Shown here in pieces: positions 24,355-32,592 of a DNA stretch of 64,000 bases (its first letter is position 1; every line of letters starts with the position of its first letter). This DNA comes from Janthinobacterium sp051380875 (GTDB lineage: Bacteria > Pseudomonadota > Gammaproteobacteria > Burkholderiales > Burkholderiaceae_D), in the NCBI RefSeq assembly GCF_051380875.1, contig NZ_JBNYXW010000008.1, forward strand, positions 219,857 to 283,856. Reading direction: 5' to 3'. The position numbers were made by a program, and so were the translations under genes. The notes below the pieces were generated by a model. That model was not told the DNA's origin, did not search any database, and saw only the letters and a program-made list of their open reading frames with translations.

Positions 24355-26126
24355 TAGCGCCGCTCCGACGGACGGCGCGGGTCGAGCGCCTCGATGCGCT
24401 TGCCCGAATCGAGCAAGTCTTCGTTCCAGCTATTGGCGCCATCGACGATGGTGGGCTTGATCAGCACCACCAGTTCACGCTTCTGTATCACCTGCCCCGT
24501 GTTGCGGAACAGCGCGCCAAGCACGGGAAGATCGCCCGCGCCAGGCACTTGCGAGCGGTCCGAGGTCGTCGCCTGGCGCATCAGGCCGCCGATGGCAACG
24601 ATGCGCCCATCCTGGCTGCGCACCATGCTGTCCATCTCGGACGTACTGGAGGCGGCCAGCGGCAGTTTCAGCGATCCGGCACTGCCCAGGTCGACTTCCT
24701 TGGTGACGGTGGTAACCTGGCTGACGGACGGGTGCACGTGCAGGATGATGTTGCCATCGGCATCGATCTGCGGCGTCACATCCAGCACCACGCCGGAAAA
24801 GAAGGGTTGCAAGGTCACGTTGGGGCTGGTGGTAGCGCCGCTGGCCGTGGTATTGGTGGTGGTCGACACGCCCGTCACGTAGAACTCGTCGGTGCCGATT
24901 TTCAGCACGGCCTTCTGATTGTTCATGGTGGCGATGCGCGGACTCGACAGCACGTGCACGGTGCCCTGCGATTCCAGGAACGTCAGCATGGCGGCAAAGT
25001 TTGCCGTCTGGAAAGCCAGGCCGAACATGGAGCCGGCCGCCGTTGCCGCCGAACTGAGGCCAAAGCCGCTGCTGGCCGTCAAGCCGCTGCCGTTGGTCAT
25101 GTTGGCCGGCTGGCCGCCAGTGAACGGCAATGGCGCCAGCGTGCCGCCCGGCTGGATGAAGCCGGTCGAGATGCGGTTCGTGTGGCCGCTCTTGATGGAG
25201 GCAAACGAGGCCCAGTTGATGCCCGTCTGGAAGTCGCTGTTGAGCTGCACTTCGAGGATTTTCGCTTCCAGGATGACCTGGCGGTCGACGGACAATTGCG
25301 TTGCCTTCAGGTACATGGCGACATTGCGCAACTCTTCCGGCATGGCGCGGATGACGATCACGCCCGATTGCGGGCTGAGCACCACTTGCCGCCCGCCGTC
25401 GCTGCTGCCGACGATGGCATCCAGCGACAGCTTGAGCTCGCTCCAGAAATCCGCGTTCGACGTGGTGGTGACGTTGCTGCTGTCTTCGCCTGGCACCAGG
25501 GCGCCCGCGTTTTGCGTGCCGTTGTTATTGTTGTTATTGCTACCATTGCTGCCGCTGCCGCTGCCGCCCGAAGTGGTGGCGCCCACCGACGATACCGAGG
25601 TCGACGAGACGCGCAAGTTCGACATGCCCTTGCGCGCGCCCGTCAGGTAGTTGACGTGGAACAAGCGCGTCTGCATGCTCAGGGGCTTGATATAGATCTG
25701 CGTGCCCTCGACCTTGTAGTCGTAGCCATACAGCTCGCGCACGGCGTCGAGCGCCTGGAACAGGGTCACATCTTTCAAATTGGCGGAAATCGTGCCGCCG
25801 ATGTCAGGATGGACCAGCATGTTGTAGCGCGTGCCGGCCACGATGGAAGTAAAAAACTGGCGCGCCGGCACATTGTTGAAGGCCACGTTGAAGCGCTCGT
25901 CGAGCGCGGCGCGGGCTTTCGGCAACTGCTGGGCCAGGGCCGCGACGGGCGGCAGCAGCGCCGCTTCCACGGCGTCCGGCTGGGCCGCCGGCGTGGTGGT
26001 GGCCGCCGCGCCCTTGACGGCATCGGTAATCGCATTATAGGTATCGCGCTTGACGGGTGCGACATTGCAGCCGCCCAGGCCCAGGCTGACGCTGATGACT
26101 GCCGCCATCGTACTGATCTTGAACAT
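24354..26126 (-). CDS. mshL: MSHA secretin MshL
   Basis: A 590-residue outer-membrane secretin that forms the exit pore for the MSHA pilus. It begins with a lipoprotein-type signal (MFKISTMAAVISVSLGLGGC, lipidated Cys20). Then follow an STN/secretin N-domain (about 80-160), a Ser/Gly/Asn-rich loop near GSGSGSNGSNNNNN, and the secretin core ending with VPGAGDLPVLGALFRNT and ELVVLIKPTIV. The ATG at 26126 has AAGGCGAG close upstream; the open frame extends further but that part is mshK antisense-frame read-through. Confidence 0.9.
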   Translation of the reverse strand: MFKISTMAAVISVSLGLGGCNVAPVKRDTYNAITDAVKGAAATTTPAAQPDAVEAALLPPVAALAQQLPKARAALDERFNVAFNNVPARQFFTSIVAGTRYNMLVHPDIGGTISANLKDVTLFQALDAVRELYGYDYKVEGTQIYIKPLSMQTRLFHVNYLTGARKGMSNLRVSSTSVSSVGATTSGGSGSGSNGSNNNNNNGTQNAGALVPGEDSSNVTTTSNADFWSELKLSLDAIVGSSDGGRQVVLSPQSGVIVIRAMPEELRNVAMYLKATQLSVDRQVILEAKILEVQLNSDFQTGINWASFASIKSGHTNRISTGFIQPGGTLAPLPFTGGQPANMTNGSGLTASSGFGLSSAATAAGSMFGLAFQTANFAAMLTFLESQGTVHVLSSPRIATMNNQKAVLKIGTDEFYVTGVSTTTNTTASGATTSPNVTLQPFFSGVVLDVTPQIDADGNIILHVHPSVSQVTTVTKEVDLGSAGSLKLPLAASSTSEMDSMVRSQDGRIVAIGGLMRQATTSDRSQVPGAGDLPVLGALFRNTGQVIQKRELVVLIKPTIVDGANSWNEDLLDSGKRIEALDPRRPSERR

Positions 26127-26164
26127 GCTCGCCTTGTGTTGATTGAGTTGCTTGGCCACTTCGT

Positions 26165-26575
26165 CTACTCCTGCTGGCGGCCGGTCTTGCCGCCGCTCAT
26201 GTTGTCGGTCTTGCTGCTGGGATACAGCTTGAAGGTGCGCTGCGCTTTGCCACGGCCGAGCAGCACGGCCGTGTCGCGGATCTCCATCACCACGGCGTCG
26301 CCCACCTTGCTGCCCACTTTGACCACCTGGCCGTCGATGACAGCCACACGGCGCCCGCCCGGCTGGGTGGAAATGAGCACCGATTGCAACTGCGGCTGCG
26401 CCGCGGCGGCAGGTACAGCATTGGCGGGTGCCCACAGGGCCGCTGGCGGGCGCGTCGGGTCAGCCTGGGTTTGCGGCACCTGCGCCTGCGCGCCCGGCCA
26501 GGCTAGGCTGAGCAGTAGCGGCGCCCAGCGGCGCAGCGCGCGGCCAGTGCTCACTGTCGTCAGAGTGCGATCCAT
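26165..26575 (-). CDS. mshK: MSHA biogenesis protein MshK (PilP-like)
   Basis: A 136-residue exported protein with signal peptide (about 1-32, ending AQAQ). Its mature part contains DPTRPPAALW and a small beta domain (LQSVLISTQPGGRRVAVIDG), the GspC/PilP-like HR fold that contacts the secretin. The start at 26575 lies 16 nt inside the end of mshJ, an overlap that fits coupled translation. A longer frame from 26659 is just mshJ in another frame. Confidence 0.8.
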   Translation of the reverse strand: MDRTLTTVSTGRALRRWAPLLLSLAWPGAQAQVPQTQADPTRPPAALWAPANAVPAAAAQPQLQSVLISTQPGGRRVAVIDGQVVKVGSKVGDAVVMEIRDTAVLLGRGKAQRTFKLYPSSKTDNMSGGKTGRQQE

Positions 26576-27237
26576 GTATCGTCCATGCTGAGGGTATATA
26601 AAGTCAGGGTCAGGGTGGCGCCCGGATAGGTTTCCGCCGCGAGCTGGGCCTTGCCCCAAAACACCCGCGTCGGCATGGATTGCAGCGCCTGCATATAGTC
26701 CACCATGTCGGCATAACTGCCTTGCAGCACCACCTCCACGCCGTGCCGGTGCAGCAAGGGGGCGGGCGCCTTGGCTGCGGCATCGTTGCTGGCTGCCGCC
26801 TTCGATTCCCCCACGTTACTGGAAGGCAAGGTTTTCAGCGAAACCACGCGCAGCCCGGCATGCTGGCGCAGCAAATGCGCCAGCAGCGTGACCATGCGTT
26901 CGGGCGCCACCAGGCCATGCTGCTGTTGGCGCAGCGCCTGCTTCAGGGTCGCCGTTTCGGCCAGCAGGGCCGCCAGGCGCGCACGCGCATCGCGGTCCGG
27001 GTCGGTAGCGTGGGCCAGCATGACCAGTTCGATTTCCTTGTTGGTGGCAAGCAGCAGATTTTGCTTTTGCGCAACGCTCGCATCGAGCGCCGCGCGTTTC
27101 GCCAATAGCGGGGCGAAGAACATGAAATAAAACACGAACAGCACCGCCGCCGCACCTGCACAAAAGACCATTCCCCGTTCGCGCAAGCCCAGCGCGTCGA
27201 AGGCGGTGGCCCATTTTTTCAGCAATGGCAGCATCAA
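26560..27237 (-). CDS. mshJ: MSHA biogenesis protein MshJ (PilO-like)
   Basis: A 225-residue bitopic protein with a cytoplasmic start, one transmembrane helix (about 24-42, AGAAAVLFVFYFMFFAPLL), a periplasmic coiled coil (about 45-110) and a ferredoxin-like end. This is the PilO/GspM architecture. It works with MshI2 (PilN-like) and MshI1 (PilM-like) as the inner-membrane alignment complex. Its start overlaps mshI2 by four bases (ATGA). Confidence 0.87.
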   Translation of the reverse strand: MMLPLLKKWATAFDALGLRERGMVFCAGAAAVLFVFYFMFFAPLLAKRAALDASVAQKQNLLLATNKEIELVMLAHATDPDRDARARLAALLAETATLKQALRQQQHGLVAPERMVTLLAHLLRQHAGLRVVSLKTLPSSNVGESKAAASNDAAAKAPAPLLHRHGVEVVLQGSYADMVDYMQALQSMPTRVFWGKAQLAAETYPGATLTLTLYTLSMDDTWIAL

Positions 27238-27908
27238 TGTGTTCCTGCCGCTGGCGTGCTGGACGCCGCCGGCTGGCTTGATGCTTGCAGGCTGAACGTC
27301 ACATAGGGCACAGTCGGCACGCTCGGCGCCCTGGTCTCGGCCACGGCCACCGCTGGTGGCGCCGGCGGACCGATGTCGAGGCTGGCGAAGCTCTTGCCTT
27401 TGAGGTCATCCTGCTGGCCCAGGCGCGTGATATACGCCGGCAGCAGCGAGGCATGCAAGGCGCGGCCCTGCAAGCCGATGTCATTGCCGGCGCCGGCGAT
27501 ACTGATACCCGTCAGCCAGACGCCTTCCAGCCTGCCCTGCGCCAGGGCGCGAAAGTAGCTGGCATAGCCCAGCGTATTGCCCAGTTCGCCACTGGCCAGC
27601 ACGGCCGACGCATCCTGCAGCAACTGGCGCTGCGCCTCGGCGGCCGCCACTTCCTGCGCCAGTGCCGGATCTTTCTTGCGCGGTGGAAAATCGCGCACGA
27701 TCTGGTCGCGCTTGGCCTCGACTTGCGCCAGCGCCGCCTTGACGCCCGCTTCCCGCTGTTCCAGGTCCGCCAGCGACCGCTGGCCCAGCACGCTCAAGAG
27801 CAGCAAGCCCAGCGCCAAGCCGCCCAGGCCCAGGCTGGCCGTGCGCGCCGACATATGGTGTTTTTTCTGTTCGAACTGGGGGTTGAACAGATTGATCTGC
27901 TGGCTCAT
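27234..27908 (-). CDS. mshI2: MSHA biogenesis protein MshI2 (PilN-like)
   Basis: A 224-residue bitopic protein. The short cytoplasmic N-terminus QQINLFNPQF is the PilN peptide that docks into PilM. It is followed by a helix (about 25-44) and a periplasmic coiled coil plus small domain. It overlaps both neighbours by ATGA, making an MshI1-MshI2-MshJ coupled set. The symbol follows the usual split naming of MshI. Confidence 0.85.
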   Translation of the reverse strand: MSQQINLFNPQFEQKKHHMSARTASLGLGGLALGLLLLSVLGQRSLADLEQREAGVKAALAQVEAKRDQIVRDFPPRKKDPALAQEVAAAEAQRQLLQDASAVLASGELGNTLGYASYFRALAQGRLEGVWLTGISIAGAGNDIGLQGRALHASLLPAYITRLGQQDDLKGKSFASLDIGPPAPPAVAVAETRAPSVPTVPYVTFSLQASSQPAASSTPAAGTH

Positions 27909-28852
27909 GCGCCCTTCCCTTCGCTCTTGCCCTGCTCGCGCAAGGCTGCGCCTAGGGCCAGGAAGTAACGCGCCTGCATGGCCGGGTCGCGCAATTCGGC
28001 GGCTTGCGAAAAATCAAGCACGCTGGCCAGGTCCAGGCGTTCGACCGGCATGTACAGATTGTCGGCCAGGTAGCCGTGCAAACCATCGCTGCCACCCGTC
28101 ATCAACATCAGGCGGGCCAGCGAAATGAAATGGAACTGGCGGTCGAAATGGTCGAACGAACGCTGCAACTCGAGCGTGACGCGGTCGTAGTACTGGCTGG
28201 CGTCGGGCGACTGCAATTGCGCGAGCGTCACGTCGATGCGGCGCGCCTGGTACAGCTCGCCATTGAAACTCATGGTTAGCAAGCCGCCGTCGGCATCAAA
28301 AGACAGCACGGCGATGCCGCGTCCCGGCGTTTCCAGCAAGCTGGCGATATTGCGCTGCGCCATCTCGGGAATGTCGATCACGGACAGCCCGATCTTGCAT
28401 TCGGCATACAGCGCCTGGCGCCGCGAGACGGCGCCGTTGCGCGCGGCGACGGCAAACACGCTGCTGCCGCGCTGGATGGCGTTAGGGTCGCCAAGGATGT
28501 CGAACACGTCGATGGTGGCGTCGGCCAGGGGAAAGTCCAGCATGTCCTTCAGGCGCCAGCCCACGGCCGTCTTCAATTCCTCGCGCGGCACGGCCGGCGC
28601 TTCCAGCGACAGCAACTGGTATTCGCCGCCGGCCAGCACGGTGCAGCAGTGGCGCGACGCGGCCTGTAATTCCTTGCCCAGCTTTTCCAGCGCCTCGGCC
28701 GGCGCGGGCCGCGCAGCGGCATGGAAACTGGCGCCCAGCACGCGCGGCATGCCGCCGGCGGGACGCTCGACCACGACGGCGCTGACGCCGTCGCGGCCGA
28801 ACGACGTCGCCATCCAGCCATCGTATTTCTTTGCTCTTGCGAATAAACCCAT
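27905..28852 (-). CDS. mshI: MSHA biogenesis protein MshI1 (PilM-like actin-fold)
   Basis: A 315-residue cytoplasmic protein resembling PilM, the actin-like hub that binds PilN. Recognisable parts are the start MGLFARAKKYDGW, WRLKDMLDFPLADATIDVFD and YYDRVTLELQRSFDHFDRQF. I use ATG 28852 because it yields the family N-terminus; upstream codons to 28912 lie in the A+T-rich gap. It begins the second half of the msh locus after a 128-bp intergenic region. Confidence 0.88.
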   Translation of the reverse strand: MGLFARAKKYDGWMATSFGRDGVSAVVVERPAGGMPRVLGASFHAAARPAPAEALEKLGKELQAASRHCCTVLAGGEYQLLSLEAPAVPREELKTAVGWRLKDMLDFPLADATIDVFDILGDPNAIQRGSSVFAVAARNGAVSRRQALYAECKIGLSVIDIPEMAQRNIASLLETPGRGIAVLSFDADGGLLTMSFNGELYQARRIDVTLAQLQSPDASQYYDRVTLELQRSFDHFDRQFHFISLARLMLMTGGSDGLHGYLADNLYMPVERLDLASVLDFSQAAELRDPAMQARYFLALGAALREQGKSEGKGA

Positions 28853-28980
28853 GCGAACTATCCAGTGTAAGTGCCTGCCCGATCTTGTCGCGCAGTTAAT
28901 GCATCGAACCAATTTTAATTCATGAAACCAATTTTATTGTGTAAAAACAACAAATTAGCGATTTTTTCTTCCAGTCACCT
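28853..28980 (-). promoter_or_regulatory. A+T-rich gap with tandem repeat upstream of mshI1
   Basis: The 128-bp gap splits the msh locus. AACCAATTTT occurs twice in direct orientation (28907-28916 and 28926-28935, 19 bp apart, about two helical turns). That spacing suits a regulator binding cooperatively on one face. A promoter for mshI1-N probably lies here, but I cannot fix the -10 and -35. Confidence 0.45.
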
Positions 28981-29418
28981 TTAGTCTGCGAGAACCGCCT
29001 GCAAGCGGCGCTGCACATAATCGGCATTATTCTGCGGATTCGGACAGCCGCCTGCCCCCGGCTGGTTGCAAGCTGTGGCCGTGATGGTCCAGCTGCGCAG
29101 GGAACCGGGGCCGGTGCCGAGGCTGCACTGCACGCTGACGCTAAAGGTGGACAGCGATGTGCCGGCAGGCAAGGCAAACGACGTACTGGGAACGCATTGT
29201 CCATCGATCAACTGCCGATACAAGCCCCACTCCAGGCCCGCGCGCGCGGCCTGCTCGGCGCGCACGCCCTGCACATCCAGCGCCGATTCAACTTGCTGCA
29301 TGGTGAAAATATTCACCATCGCCGCGCCCAAGCCCGCCAGCACCACCAGCAGGAAAATGGCCGTGACGAGGCTGAAACCGCGCATGCGGCGCAAGGGAAA
29401 TCTTGTCATGGCGTTCAT
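28981..29418 (-). CDS. mshP: MSHA minor pilin-like protein MshP
   Basis: A 145-residue pseudopilin with prepilin leader ending RMRG and a hydrophobic helix FSLVTAIFLLVVLAGLGAAM. Position +5 is Thr instead of the usual Glu, as in other MshP/PilX-type tip subunits. It overlaps mshO by ATGA at its start. Two cysteines near the C-terminus (TACNQPGAGGCP) could form a disulfide. Confidence 0.87.
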   Translation of the reverse strand: MNAMTRFPLRRMRGFSLVTAIFLLVVLAGLGAAMVNIFTMQQVESALDVQGVRAEQAARAGLEWGLYRQLIDGQCVPSTSFALPAGTSLSTFSVSVQCSLGTGPGSLRSWTITATACNQPGAGGCPNPQNNADYVQRRLQAVLAD

Positions 29419-30317
29419 GGTGTATTGCTGACCTGTACCTGCTGCACCAGGCGCAGCGTTCCCGTATTGCTGTTCTGCGCGCCCAGGCTCAGCACGATGC
29501 TGAGCAGACCGCGCGGTACATTTTTCAATGCCTCGTAGGTAAAGCAGCCTTTCGTCCCGTCGATAGCATTTGGCAAGATTTTTTGCGCCAGCAAGGCACG
29601 CACGGGGGCGGCTAACAACGGCGCCGCCGCTGCATCGAGCGGCTGCGTCGCCTGTATGGTATAGCCCGAATAGCGCGTCAAGGTCCCGGCCAGCGGATCG
29701 CAGACATAGCTGACAGGCGTCGTCACCACCTGGAAACGATGCGATGGCGAAGGAAACTTCTTCAACGGCGCCTGCGCAAGGAAAGGATTGTTCTCCATGG
29801 TCACCAACGCCCCGCTGACAGCGGCCACCTTCGCCAGATTGCAGGCGTCGGCATTGACGGCACAGCCATAGGCATCGGGCAAGTTATCGCCCATATTGTA
29901 GACGGCGATAAAGTCGCCAGGCGCGAGCGCAGGCGGGTTCCCGACGATGGTAAATTGATTCGCATTCACGCCAGCATCGACGGCATTGAACGCCAGCACG
30001 GCGCCGAGACCTGGTGGATCGTCCTCCGACAGATAGCGGCCGCCTGATTTCGTCAGCAGCAGTTCCAGGTACTTCCCGTCCGCGCTGACGCGTACACTAT
30101 TGGGCAGGGCAAGGCGAACGTCGCGCACGATGCGCCGCGTGGCGGTATCGGCCAGGTCGGCCAGGTCGGCGCGGGCATTGGCGTCGATATAGCCTTGCAC
30201 GGGCAGGCGAATGAACATGGCCACCATGGTGCCGATGATGCCGGTGATGACGATCACGATGATCATCTCCACCAGGGTAAAGCCGCGCGCGCGGTGCAGT
30301 GGAAAAGAGATCATCAT
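29415..30317 (-). CDS. mshO: MSHA minor pilin MshO
   Basis: A 300-residue prepilin with leader ending RARG and the type IV N-terminus FTLVEMIIVIVITGIIGTMV, which keeps Glu+5. The large C-terminal domain is typical of MshO/PilW/GspJ-like minor pilins. It is coupled to mshD by an ATGA overlap. Confidence 0.9.
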   Translation of the reverse strand: MMISFPLHRARGFTLVEMIIVIVITGIIGTMVAMFIRLPVQGYIDANARADLADLADTATRRIVRDVRLALPNSVRVSADGKYLELLLTKSGGRYLSEDDPPGLGAVLAFNAVDAGVNANQFTIVGNPPALAPGDFIAVYNMGDNLPDAYGCAVNADACNLAKVAAVSGALVTMENNPFLAQAPLKKFPSPSHRFQVVTTPVSYVCDPLAGTLTRYSGYTIQATQPLDAAAAPLLAAPVRALLAQKILPNAIDGTKGCFTYEALKNVPRGLLSIVLSLGAQNSNTGTLRLVQQVQVSNTP

Positions 30318-30880
30318 GGGATGCTGTTCGGCGCGTAGCGCGTGCGGTAGCCGTCGAGCACGACCTGCTGCTTGTCGCCATAAGCAACGCTGACCTGAAT
30401 ATGCAGCACATTGGGCGCCGTGATACCGTTCAGCGCAATGGAATTAATGCTCACCGTCGCCGCATATTGACCGGCAATGGCTGAAAATGGATTACCGGCC
30501 ACATCCGTGGCATACGTCATGGCGCTGCCGTCCTTGCCTACGTAATCGTTGACATTATCGTAAGGCCGCTGCGTGGCGGCACTCTGTATTCCGTTTGCTT
30601 CCGCGACAGCACAGTCGGCCACGCCAGTTGCCGTCTCGGCTGCGGGGTCGTCCACCGCGCAAAAGGTAAACCGCGCACCCTCAATCTCGTCGAGCATGCC
30701 TTCCGCAATGGCCAGCGCCTGCTTGCGCATTTGCGGGTCGGCGCTGTTGCGCGTCGTCAAGCTCATCACGCCCAAGATGGCAGTCACTGCCACGCCCACG
30801 ATGACGATGAAGAGCACCAGTTCGATCAGGCTCACGCCAGCCTGGGCGCGCCTGGCGGCAACGCGCCTAGCGGTACACAT
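30314..30880 (-). CDS. mshD: MSHA minor pilin MshD
   Basis: A 188-residue prepilin. The leader ends RRAQAG and the mature helix is VSLIELVLFIVIVGVAVTAI with Glu+5; it is then followed by RKQALAIAEGMLDEIEGARF, a characteristic MshD/PilV segment. ATG 30880 overlaps the end of mshC by 14 nt. The longer frame to 31192 is antisense-frame noise within mshC. Confidence 0.88.
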   Translation of the reverse strand: MCTARRVAARRAQAGVSLIELVLFIVIVGVAVTAILGVMSLTTRNSADPQMRKQALAIAEGMLDEIEGARFTFCAVDDPAAETATGVADCAVAEANGIQSAATQRPYDNVNDYVGKDGSAMTYATDVAGNPFSAIAGQYAATVSINSIALNGITAPNVLHIQVSVAYGDKQQVVLDGYRTRYAPNSIP

Positions 30881-31448
30881 AGCCGGTCTCCGGTGACACA
30901 TTGATCGGGTATTGCTGCCCGCCGCCCGCCACGGCCAGGACCAATACCTTGGAAAAATCGCCGTAGGCTGTGTAATAGGGACGGCCCAGCGGGTCGAAAT
31001 AAAAGCTGGCGGCGCTCGACAGCGTTGCCGTCGCTGGCCGCCCTTCGCACAGCCAGTTGCTCCATCCACCGCACGCGGCCAGGGTTTCCTTGCTGCCGCT
31101 ATTGCTGCCTGCGGGCGGCACGGTGCGGCTGGCCGGGGTATCGCAGGCGGGCGTAAAGCATACGGCCACGCTGTCGGCATCGATGCGCACAAACACAGGA
31201 CGGTTTTGCGCTACCGCAAGCTTTTGCCCATAGCGCACGATATTGGCCACTTGATCGCTGAAACTGCGTGCATCAAAAGTTTCTCGTTGGAAAAAGCGCG
31301 AGGCGGCAAAGGTGGCCATCAGGCCAGCGATCACCAGCACGGCCACCAGCTCGATCAGCGTGAAGCCGCGCGCACCCGGGCGCCGCAGCTGGCCTTGCGG
31401 CCCTGCGTCAGGAAGCGGGTAGTCTGTCGGTGACTGTGACTGTGGCAA
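30867..31448 (-). CDS. mshC: MSHA minor pilin MshC
   Basis: A prepilin of about 193 residues whose mature part begins FTLIELVAVLVIAGLMATFA after leader end PGARG; it resembles GspH/FimT. The start is uncertain. No ATG lies between the mshA terminator and the prepilin site, so I use TTG 31448, giving a 27-28-residue leader; the frame stays open upstream to 31652 through the terminator and mshA. There is no good ribosome-binding site, which may mean weak expression relative to mshA. Confidence 0.75.
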   Translation of the reverse strand: MPQSQSPTDYPLPDAGPQGQLRRPGARGFTLIELVAVLVIAGLMATFAASRFFQRETFDARSFSDQVANIVRYGQKLAVAQNRPVFVRIDADSVAVCFTPACDTPASRTVPPAGSNSGSKETLAACGGWSNWLCEGRPATATLSSAASFYFDPLGRPYYTAYGDFSKVLVLAVAGGGQQYPINVSPETGYVYR

Positions 31449-31460
31449 GGGATGGCCCGT

Positions 31461-31495
31461 AAAAAAGCCCAACTGGCTGACGCCTGGGTTGGGCT
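31461..31495 (-). terminator. Intrinsic terminator directly after mshA
   Basis: On the minus strand AGCCCAAC (31495-31488 complement) pairs with GTTGGGCT and is followed by six T. It lies 57 bp past the mshA stop, inside the msh gene run. Partial termination here would keep major pilin mRNA much more abundant than that of the minor pilins downstream. Confidence 0.85.
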
Positions 31496-31551
31496 GGTGG
31501 TGCGCAAGGAAGGCCGGGCGATGCCTGGCATTCCTTGCAAACAGTGCAATG

Positions 31552-32022
31552 TTACTTACACGTAGTGGTAGTTGCGTTGAGCACGATTCCCGGTGCATTG
31601 CCAAGTACGCCCGGTGCAGTGTAGACCACGGAGCAATTTGCACGGGAAGCAACCGTAGCCGTATCCACTGTTACAGTTCCACCCGTCAAACCATAGTCAG
31701 TCGCTACCAAGCCTGCAGCAATTTTTATACCGGCAACGGTCGGGTAGCCAAACTTGCCAGCGACAACCTTGCCATCCATATTGACCGTCTTTGTATCGTC
31801 GGAACCGTTGACCAGCCACTGCGCATGGTACAGCGCCGCGGCAGCCTTCATGGAGCCAGCGGCCGCCTGCATCTTGGCCACGCGCGCATCAGTCGACATG
31901 TCGATGAACTTGGGAATTGCCGTTGCCGCCAGGATGCCCAGGATGACGATGACAACCACCAGCTCGATCAGGGTAAAACCCGCCTGCGCGCCGCTCTTCA
32001 AATTACGTAAGGATTTATTCAT
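31552..32022 (-). CDS. mshA: MSHA major pilin MshA
   Basis: A 156-residue type IVa-like major pilin. The leader ends SGAQAG and the mature helix is FTLIELVVVIVILGILAATA with Glu+5, then IPKFIDMSTDARVAKMQAAA. The C-terminal disulfide loop is suggested by the cysteines in ANCSVV and TTTTC. A clear AGAGAGA ribosome-binding site precedes the ATG, and an intrinsic terminator follows, in keeping with high expression. Polymerises into the mannose-sensitive-type pilus used for surface attachment. Confidence 0.93.
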   Translation of the reverse strand: MNKSLRNLKSGAQAGFTLIELVVVIVILGILAATAIPKFIDMSTDARVAKMQAAAGSMKAAAALYHAQWLVNGSDDTKTVNMDGKVVAGKFGYPTVAGIKIAAGLVATDYGLTGGTVTVDTATVASRANCSVVYTAPGVLGNAPGIVLNATTTTCK

Positions 32023-32085
32023 ACCATCTCTCTAAAATCAATTAAAAACATCAAACTACAACATGAAAATTTCGCTGCGCCGCAC

Positions 32086-32592
32086 TCAGTTTGCTACCGA
32101 GTCCGGCGTTTTCCACACCACGATATCGGGTTGCTGGGCGAACTTTTCAACATCCGCGTCTGTACCCGGCAAGATTACCTTAAATTTCACTGCATCAACC
32201 CTCATACGGGAAAAGATAGTGCCATTATTCAACAAATAGATGATTATCTGTTCTTTCCTGTCATATAACCAATTTCCTGTTGGCAATTTATCGAGATCGG
32301 GCGCATCGAACCCGCCCAGGTAATTGGCGGGCTTGTCGACCAGCCAGTCAAACGGATTCTGCCGCGCCAGCGCCGGCAACTGCGCGCGCTGGCCCGCCAG
32401 GTACAGGTGCAGCACCTGCACCCGCAAGCTGGTGCGCAAGACGCCCAGCATTTGCGCCACGGCCACCTGCTGCGCCTGCTGCTGGTAGTAGCTGACGCGG
32501 TTCAGGAAAACCGTCACCAGGATGGCGAACACGGCCGCCATCACCGCCAGCTCGAACAGGGTAAAACCGCGCTGGCGGGAAGGCAGAGCCAT
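32086..32592 (-). CDS. mshF: MSHA pilin-like protein, MshF type
   Basis: A 168-residue pseudopilin with leader MALPSRQRG and helix FTLFELAVMAAVFAILVTVF (Glu+5 present). The remainder has NPFDWLVDKPANYLG, a block I associate with MshF. It sits between mshG and mshA, as mshF/mshB do in Vibrio, and its ATG overlaps the mshG stop by one base. The choice of F over B is tentative. Confidence 0.75.
   Translation of the reverse strand: MALPSRQRGFTLFELAVMAAVFAILVTVFLNRVSYYQQQAQQVAVAQMLGVLRTSLRVQVLHLYLAGQRAQLPALARQNPFDWLVDKPANYLGGFDAPDLDKLPTGNWLYDRKEQIIIYLLNNGTIFSRMRVDAVKFKVILPGTDADVEKFAQQPDIVVWKTPDSVAN

Noticed and set aside
24549..26591. 680-codon frame antisense to mshL
   Set aside because: Complement of the secretin and mshK genes; no independent start signal or domain.
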